A DNA stretch of 10,727 nt, from NCBI GenBank assembly GCA_946482345.1, contig CAMLRJ010000069.1, positions 1 to 10,727 on the forward strand, written 5' to 3'. Position numbers and translations under genes: made by a program. Of the stretch, positions 6,548 to 10,727 are shown piece after piece. The notes under the pieces are model-generated. The model did no database searches and was not told the DNA's origin. It saw only the letters and a program-made list of their open reading frames with translations. Source of the stretch: an uncultured Cellvibrio sp. (GTDB lineage: Bacteria > Pseudomonadota > Gammaproteobacteria > Pseudomonadales > Cellvibrionaceae). The first letter of the stretch is position 1; the number at the start of each line of letters is the position of its first letter.

Positions 6548-7129
6548 TTACTTTTCGATAGAATTTTTATTTGGCGTCAAGGTGATCAAATCACCATTCA
6601 CTACTGCATCATAAATACGTTCAGATGTCCATGATTGGCTTACTAAATAGGTGCTTGAGCCAACGGAGCCATCTGGTACAACGTCTGTATGCAAATCAAG
6701 TAATCGGCCACCACTTGGATATCGCACACTCAACCAGCTCTCTTCGGTCTCATCCCCTGGGGTCAACATCCACAACAAGTGACCTTCTTTCCAAAATACA
6801 AACATGGTTGAATTTGCATCTTTATATTTTGTTACAAAAAAATGTTGTGGTGTGGTTGCATCAGGCATTTGATCTTGAATCACAAGTAGCATCATTGATT
6901 TGAAATGTTCAATGCCTGGATTTTGAAGAATAGAAAGTGAGGCTTCTTCTAGGGGAGCAGAAATTTTGGAATCTGTTTTCGAGATGCATGCACAAGACGA
7001 CAATATAAAAAATAGTGAAATAAAGAATAATCTGGCACAAATAACGCTTCGGGTTTTCCATGGTGCAATTTTTTCCACATCATCTAAACCTCCATAGCAC
7101 GCTATGGTTTTCTTTGATGATCTAGTCAT
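6548..7129 (-). CDS. Putative lipoprotein, candidate immunity protein for the downstream effector
   Basis: This 193-residue protein has a hydrophobic stretch at 33-43 and a lipobox LSSC with Cys at 46, so it should be lipid-anchored facing the periplasm. The mature part is soluble and contains SMMLLVIQDQMPDATT, FFVTKYKD, FVFWKEGHLLWML and SWLSVRYPSGGRLLDLHTDVV. I do not recognise the family. ATG 7129 has AGAGG seven bases upstream. However, it leaves an n-region of about 32 residues, long for a signal peptide. A GTG codon at 7078 (Val18) has a perfect GGAGG ten bases upstream and would give a normal lipoprotein signal. The gene is first in a two-gene operon with the hydrolase-like protein. 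A periplasmic lipoprotein paired with a cell-wall-active protein suits an immunity role, which is an inference. Confidence 0.75.
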   Translation of the reverse strand: MTRSSKKTIACYGGLDDVEKIAPWKTRSVICARLFFISLFFILSSCACISKTDSKISAPLEEASLSILQNPGIEHFKSMMLLVIQDQMPDATTPQHFFVTKYKDANSTMFVFWKEGHLLWMLTPGDETEESWLSVRYPSGGRLLDLHTDVVPDGSVGSSTYLVSQSWTSERIYDAVVNGDLITLTPNKNSIEK

Positions 7130-7162
7130 AATCTATCCTCTGGCGCCTAATAAACGTCGCCG

Positions 7163-7192
7163 ACTATATATGTACAGGCTTTACGATTTCAA
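7163..7192 (-). promoter_or_regulatory. Sigma70-type promoter of the lipoprotein/effector operon
   Basis: On the minus strand, TTGAAA (7192-7187) is a five-of-six -35 match. It is followed by an 18-base spacer and TATAGT (7168-7163), a five-of-six -10 match. The -10 lies 33 bases before ATG 7129. The -35 hexamer overlaps a dyad, which suggests repression. Confidence 0.6.
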
Positions 7193-7204
7193 GTGAAACT
7201 TGAA
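7188..7204. promoter_or_regulatory. Dyad operator candidate over the -35 box
   Basis: TTCAAGT (7188-7194) and ACTTGAA (7198-7204) form a perfect seven-base inverted repeat with spacer GAA. It covers most of the -35 hexamer of the minus-strand promoter, a position where a bound dimeric protein would block RNA polymerase. No candidate regulator is encoded next to it. Confidence 0.45.
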
Positions 7205-7241
7205 TCATAGAAAAATCAATATTTTAATGGTTAAAAATAAA

Positions 7242-7384
7242 AGAGACCTTTGCACGAATCCATTTTTATCCCGTCATCCCTGCGAAGGCAGGGATCCAGC
7301 CTTTGATTTCATTGAAATTTTTTAACTGCTGGATTCCTGCCTTCGCAGGAATGACGATTAATTTTGATTCGTGCAAAACTCTCT
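7242..7384. mobile_element. MITE-like nested palindromic element
   Basis: The ends 7242-7260 and 7366-7384 are inverted repeats identical at 17 of 19 positions, centred on TTTGCACGAATC. Inside, a 29-base arm (7272-7300, starting CGTCATCCC) is the reverse complement of 7328-7356 at 27 of 29 positions. Each inner arm contains its own small palindrome CCTGCGAAGGCAGG. The inner motif belongs to a repeat type common in proteobacterial intergenic DNA. TAAAA flanks both ends (7238-7242 and 7384-7388), a possible five-base target duplication, although the surroundings are AT-rich. No transposase is encoded, so it would be non-autonomous. Confidence 0.7.
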
Positions 7385-7410
7385 AAAAAATTGCTCCGGC
7401 GAATTATTTT

Positions 7411-7439
7411 TTGAAAAATCCTTATGGGTTCCATATAAA
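7411..7439 (+). promoter_or_regulatory. Sigma70-type promoter of the histidine-kinase operon
   Basis: TTGAAA (7411-7416) and TATAAA (7434-7439) are each five-of-six matches with an ideal 17-base spacer. Transcription should begin near 7446, only about 11-14 bases before the kinase start codon. This leaves a very short leader and fits the lack of a clear Shine-Dalgarno site there. Confidence 0.65.
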
Positions 7440-7456
7440 GATACTGCTAAGCTCAT

Positions 7457-8974
7457 GTGATGAAACCGTCTCCCTTCTTTTCTACATCTGTTCCTGGTCT
7501 GATTGTCTGGATATCAGGCTGGGTTATTTTATGGTTTTTGGATAGATATCTGGAGCTGGGCAATCTGGGTGTGATTTTGGTTTTGACTTCGGCGATTGCT
7601 GCTATTTGGTTGTCTGTTGGATTCACTTTGATAATCAGCTTGGTTGCATTGATGGCATTTAATTGGGCATTTGTACCACCGCGTGGCACTTTTGCTATTC
7701 ATTTTCATCAAGACGCATTGCTGTTATTTGTAATGCTGATGGTGAATTTAATTATTGCCAGTTTGATGAGTTCCTTGCGAAAAAAATCCCTTGAAGTGCA
7801 AGCGCATGCAGATGAAGTGGAATTGTTGCGTTCATGGAGCGATAGTCTGCGTGATATTGATGATCCTTATCTGCTTTTACCTTTGTTGCAAAAAAAATTG
7901 CGTGATGTGATTGATCAGCCTTCAGATTACATGGCTTTAAAACAAACACTTCCGCCAGAAAATAATATGACTGCAGTCATTCATTCGATTGATGTGCAAA
8001 AAATTGATCGCGAACAGTTGGATGCCTTGTGGCATTGTTTACGCACGGGTCAATCATTAGGGCCGACAACAGGTCGATATCAAGAACTACAGGACTTATA
8101 TTTACCACTGCGTGGTCGCAAAATGACTTATGGTTCGGTGGTAATACATCAAGTGAATGTGCAACACACAAATGATGTCATTCAAGCTCAAGCCTTGTGT
8201 GATCAAATGGGAATCGCTCTGGAGCGTCATTTGAGTTTTGTACAAGAGCAACAAGCGCGTGATCAGCTGCAGGTGCAATCAGTGCGCAACACATTGCTCG
8301 CTGCAATTTCCCACGATTATCGAACGCCACTTGCGACTATTATGAGTGCGGCATCTTCTCTGGTTCAACAAAGTGAGCGTATGCAGCAATCCCAACGGCA
8401 ACAATTGGCAGAAAGTATTGGTAATGAAGCAGAGCGGTTGCAGCGATTAACACAAAACGTTTTGCAACTCGCACGATTGGATACTATTGAAAACAACATT
8501 CATTTGGATTGGGAATCGGTTGAAGAAATTATTGGTGGTGTAATGCATCGTTTGCGTACCCACAAAAACTATTCCCGATTGACTGTAAAAGTTGAGTCTG
8601 ATTTACCCTTGATTCGTGGTGATTCCTTATTGCTTTCACAATTGTTGGATAACCTCATCGACAATGCATTTAAATATAGTCCTATGGATTCGAGCATCGA
8701 AATATGTGCTTACATTAAAGACAACTCAGTTTTGATAACAGTACACAATCAGGGGTTTATTGATACATCCAATATAGAAAAATTATTTTTACCTTTTCAG
8801 CGCGGTGATCAGCGTTATATTCAAGGTGCCGGAGTGGGTTTGGCTTTGTGCCGGGCAATTGCGCGTGTGCATGGTGGCGATCTTGTTGTTAAGTCAGAAA
8901 ATTCACGAGTCAGTGTTGAATGTTGTCTGCCGTTGGTTGCACAACCTTTGGTGGATTCTATTGAGGTGTCTTGA
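7457..8974 (+). CDS. Short KdpD-like sensor histidine kinase (DUF4118 type)
   Basis: This 505-residue inner-membrane kinase has four hydrophobic segments at about 12-30, 37-54, 56-72 and 86-104. They include FVPPRGTFAIHF (72-83), which matches the DUF4118 membrane module of KdpD. A GAF-like linker follows at about 120-250. The HisKA domain has ISHDYRTPL with the phosphorylated His at 286. The ATPase domain has DNLIDNAFKYSP (398-409) and GAGVGLALCRAIA near 456. Full KdpD is about 890 residues and begins with a cytoplasmic KdpD/Usp sensor half, which is absent here. The signal read may therefore differ from that of classical KdpD. GTG 7457 and ATG 7460 are adjacent start candidates with no good ribosome site. 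The stop overlaps the start of the response regulator, and kup lies downstream, so a role in potassium or turgor sensing is likely. Confidence 0.9.
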   Translation: MMKPSPFFSTSVPGLIVWISGWVILWFLDRYLELGNLGVILVLTSAIAAIWLSVGFTLIISLVALMAFNWAFVPPRGTFAIHFHQDALLLFVMLMVNLIIASLMSSLRKKSLEVQAHADEVELLRSWSDSLRDIDDPYLLLPLLQKKLRDVIDQPSDYMALKQTLPPENNMTAVIHSIDVQKIDREQLDALWHCLRTGQSLGPTTGRYQELQDLYLPLRGRKMTYGSVVIHQVNVQHTNDVIQAQALCDQMGIALERHLSFVQEQQARDQLQVQSVRNTLLAAISHDYRTPLATIMSAASSLVQQSERMQQSQRQQLAESIGNEAERLQRLTQNVLQLARLDTIENNIHLDWESVEEIIGGVMHRLRTHKNYSRLTVKVESDLPLIRGDSLLLSQLLDNLIDNAFKYSPMDSSIEICAYIKDNSVLITVHNQGFIDTSNIEKLFLPFQRGDQRYIQGAGVGLALCRAIARVHGGDLVVKSENSRVSVECCLPLVAQPLVDSIEVS

Positions 8975-9693
8975 TGGCGATGCGTTTGCTATTAATTGAA
9001 GATGATCGCGAATTACGCACTACCCTGCGTGAAGCATTACAACTGGAAGGTTATCAGGTGATAACAGCGGTTAGCCTTGCAGAGGCACTGACTATTTATA
9101 ATCAAAGTCTGATAGATGCTGAAATAAAAAATTCATCCTTTGATTTGGTGTTATTGGATCTGGGTTTACCTGATGGCGATGGCAGTGATTTTTTGCATAA
9201 ACTCAGGCGTCGTCATTCTACGGCTGTGATTGTGATTTCTGCGCGCGATGTGGATGCGCAAAAAATTCACTTGTTGGATGCAGGTGCTGATGATTATTTG
9301 GTAAAACCCTTTAGTGTCGGCGAATTGCTGGCGAGAATTCGCGTTGCCTTGCGACACAGAGGTAATCAGTCGCGGCCTGCAATCACGCATTACGAAAAAT
9401 CTGACGTTATTATTGATCTCGTACATCATCGTGTTAGTCGTGACGGAAATTTAGTTCATTTGACTCCGACTGAATTTAATTTGTTGGCGCGTTTGGTACG
9501 CAGTGCCGGGCAAGTGGTTACCCATCGTCAATTATTGATAGATGTTTGGGGGCAAGAGTATGTTGAACACACGCATTATTTACGACTCTATATGGGACAA
9601 CTGCGTGTGAAACTGGAAGTGAATCCAGCTCAACCAGAATTATTATTAACAGAAGCGGGAATTGGTTACCGTTTATTGGATGTTGAAAACTAA
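8974..9693 (+). CDS. kdpE: KdpE-like OmpR-family response regulator
   Basis: This 239-residue cytoplasmic DNA-binding regulator has a complete receiver. Acidic residues are at 10-11 (LIEDDREL), the phosphorylated Asp at 62 (LVLLDLGLPDGDG), Ser89 and Lys111 (YLVKPF). The winged helix begins at about 137. It carries TPTEFNLLARL and the KdpE-like signature THYLRLYMGQLRVKLE, ending with LLTEAGIGYRLL. The receiver has a few extra residues before the phosphorylation strand (NQSLIDAEIKNSSFD) compared with E. coli KdpE. ATG 8974 is chosen because it overlaps the kinase TGA by one base and has GAGG (8963-8966) seven bases upstream, which signals translational coupling. The likely target is the kup promoter just downstream. 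No kdpFABC is visible. Assignment to the KdpE branch is strong, but the regulon is inferred. Confidence 0.9.
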   Translation: MAMRLLLIEDDRELRTTLREALQLEGYQVITAVSLAEALTIYNQSLIDAEIKNSSFDLVLLDLGLPDGDGSDFLHKLRRRHSTAVIVISARDVDAQKIHLLDAGADDYLVKPFSVGELLARIRVALRHRGNQSRPAITHYEKSDVIIDLVHHRVSRDGNLVHLTPTEFNLLARLVRSAGQVVTHRQLLIDVWGQEYVEHTHYLRLYMGQLRVKLEVNPAQPELLLTEAGIGYRLLDVEN

Positions 9694-9715
9694 TAAAAAA
9701 CTTATGCGATCCTGA

Positions 9716-9741
9716 TGTTATTTTTATAACACTGCCAGTGT
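9716..9741. promoter_or_regulatory. Two adjacent dyads upstream of kup
   Basis: TGTTAT-TTTT-ATAACA (9716-9731) is a perfect six-base inverted repeat. ACACTG-C-CAGTGT (9729-9741) is a second perfect dyad overlapping it by three bases. Both lie in the 71-base gap between the response regulator and kup, 24 or more bases before the kup start. They are candidate operators or leader structures, and which protein would bind is unknown. Confidence 0.4.
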
Positions 9742-9764
9742 GTCAATAACCTCTGGTAATGTTT

Positions 9765-10727
9765 ATGTCAGTTACAGCTTCTGTTAATTCCACTCAATCC
9801 CAGTCCACACCTGTTCGTCAATCTCTGGCTGCGTTAACCCTTGCAGCAATCGGTGTAGTTTATGGCGATATAGGCACCAGTCCTCTTTACACTGTGAAAG
9901 AAATTTTTGCACCGGCAACCGGAATTCCGCTGGATGATGTTCATATAATCGGTGCTATTTCCACTATTTTTTGGGCGCTGATGTTAGTGGTGACATTTAA
10001 ATATGTGATGTTAATTTTGCGTGCTGACAATCGCGGCGAAGGTGGTTCATTGGCGCTCACGGCTTTGGCTGCGCAAACAGCGAATGGCCGTCCTATATTA
10101 AAACGCTGGATATTAGGTATTGGGCTTTTCGGCGCAACTTTATTTTATGGTGACAGCATTATCACACCGGCCATTTCAGTGCTGGGTGCTATGGAAGGTT
10201 TGGAAGTAGTAACGCCCACACTAAAACCTTTGGTTGTTCCTATTACTCTGGCAATTCTGATCAGTTTGTTTTGGGTTCAACGATACGGAACAGGTGCTAT
10301 GGGAAAAGTGTTTGGTCCCATAGTCACTATTTGGTTTTTAATGTTGGCGGTATCAGGTATTGCGCATATTTTGGCGGAGCCAAAAATTCTCGCAGCGCTC
10401 AATCCATTACACGCATGGAATTTTTTATTGGATCGCGGTTGGTTTGTGTTTGCGGCTATAGGTGCAATTGTATTGGCGCTTACAGGTGCTGAAGCACTTT
10501 ATGCGGACATGGGCCATTTTGGTCGCAAACCAATTCAAATTGCCTGGACTTATTTGGTGTTGCCATCACTCGCATTAAATTATATGGGGCAGGGCGCGCT
10601 TTTATTGGCAGATCCCTCTGCGATTTCCAATCCATTCTATAAACTTTTTCCGCAAACATTAATTTGGCCCGCATTACTGATTGCAACTCTCGCTGCAATT
10701 ATTGCATCACAAGCCGTTATTTCCGGC
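9765..10727 (+). CDS. kup: Kup-type potassium uptake transporter (5' part, cut by window end)
   Basis: The first 321 codons of a Kup/HAK/KT transporter are present and run off the window edge. Kup is a secondary, proton-coupled K+ importer of the inner membrane. The hallmark [18 protein letters not shown] lies near residues 28-45, followed by [29 protein letters not shown] and, further on, [13 protein letters not shown] in the usual order. The last visible residues, IASQAVISG, are the conserved part that precedes the middle of the protein. Family members are about 620-630 residues, so about half is missing. ATG 9765 is preferred. ATG 9759 is in frame two codons earlier, and both have weak ribosome sites. 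It lies 71 bases after the KdpE-like regulator on the same strand, with two dyads between, which suggests K+-responsive control. Confidence 0.93.
   Translation, partial: MSVTASVNSTQSQSTPVRQSLAALTLAAIGVVYGDIGTSPLYTVKEIFAPATGIPLDDVHIIGAISTIFWALMLVVTFKYVMLILRADNRGEGGSLALTALAAQTANGRPILKRWILGIGLFGATLFYGDSIITPAISVLGAMEGLEVVTPTLKPLVVPITLAILISLFWVQRYGTGAMGKVFGPIVTIWFLMLAVSGIAHILAEPKILAALNPLHAWNFLLDRGWFVFAAIGAIVLALTGAEALYADMGHFGRKPIQIAWTYLVLPSLALNYMGQGALLLADPSAISNPFYKLFPQTLIWPALLIATLAAIIASQAVISG

Noticed and set aside
7130..7160. Cassette-like TTAGGC on the minus strand just before the lipoprotein gene
   Set aside because: The preceding bases read TTTATTAGGC, not GTTRRRY, and no paired attC boxes are present.
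7272..7356. CRISPR-like pair of repeats
   Set aside because: There are only two copies in inverted orientation inside a larger inverted-repeat element, with no spacer array.
1..10727. tRNA, rRNA or integrase genes
   Set aside because: None was seen on either strand by reading for cloverleaf arms or conserved protein motifs.

Overview
The window looks like a Gammaproteobacterium chromosome. It has a G+C content somewhat under half by eye, clear sigma70-type promoters, a Kup K+ transporter beside a KdpD/KdpE-like two-component system, a widespread proteobacterial palindromic repeat, and a chromosomal integron-type attC. A Cellvibrionaceae-like aquatic bacterium would fit, but that is an inference from style and no marker gene proves it.

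Layout, left to right. (1) Positions 1-89 probably hold the last codons of a membrane-protein gene, followed by a long AT-rich leader. (2) Positions 475-4079 hold a cytoplasmic regulator that joins an XRE-type helix-turn-helix to a UrtA/AmiC-type amide/urea receptor domain. A 650-aa flavin amine oxidase of the tryptophan 2-monooxygenase / L-amino-acid oxidase group follows. The two are plausibly a sensor and its target, and a perfect stem-loop closes the block. (3) Positions 4181-4614 hold a 24-residue membrane miniprotein candidate and a 103-residue hypothetical protein. (4) Positions 4727-5309 form a complete integron gene cassette: an unknown membrane-anchored helical protein plus a textbook attC. 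A second small gene (5355-5633) looks like the start of another cassette whose attC is broken. No integrase is visible. (5) Positions 5712-7129 hold a minus-strand pair, a lipoprotein followed by an Ig-like/SleB-hydrolase-like protein without a signal peptide. The pair resembles a peptidoglycan-targeting effector with a periplasmic immunity lipoprotein. It has its own promoter with an overlapping dyad and a terminator that shares an arm with the terminator of the convergent gene. (6) Positions 7242-7384 hold a MITE-like nested palindrome between two divergent promoters. (7) Positions 7457-10727 hold a short KdpD-like histidine kinase, a KdpE-like response regulator and the 5' part of kup. The kinase and regulator overlap by one base, and kup follows 71 bases later.

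Reading of the whole: two housekeeping/metabolic blocks (amino-acid oxidation with an amide-type sensor; potassium sensing and uptake) flank an accessory zone from about 4.7 to 7.4 kb that has been assembled from cassettes, an effector-like pair and a small non-autonomous repeat element.
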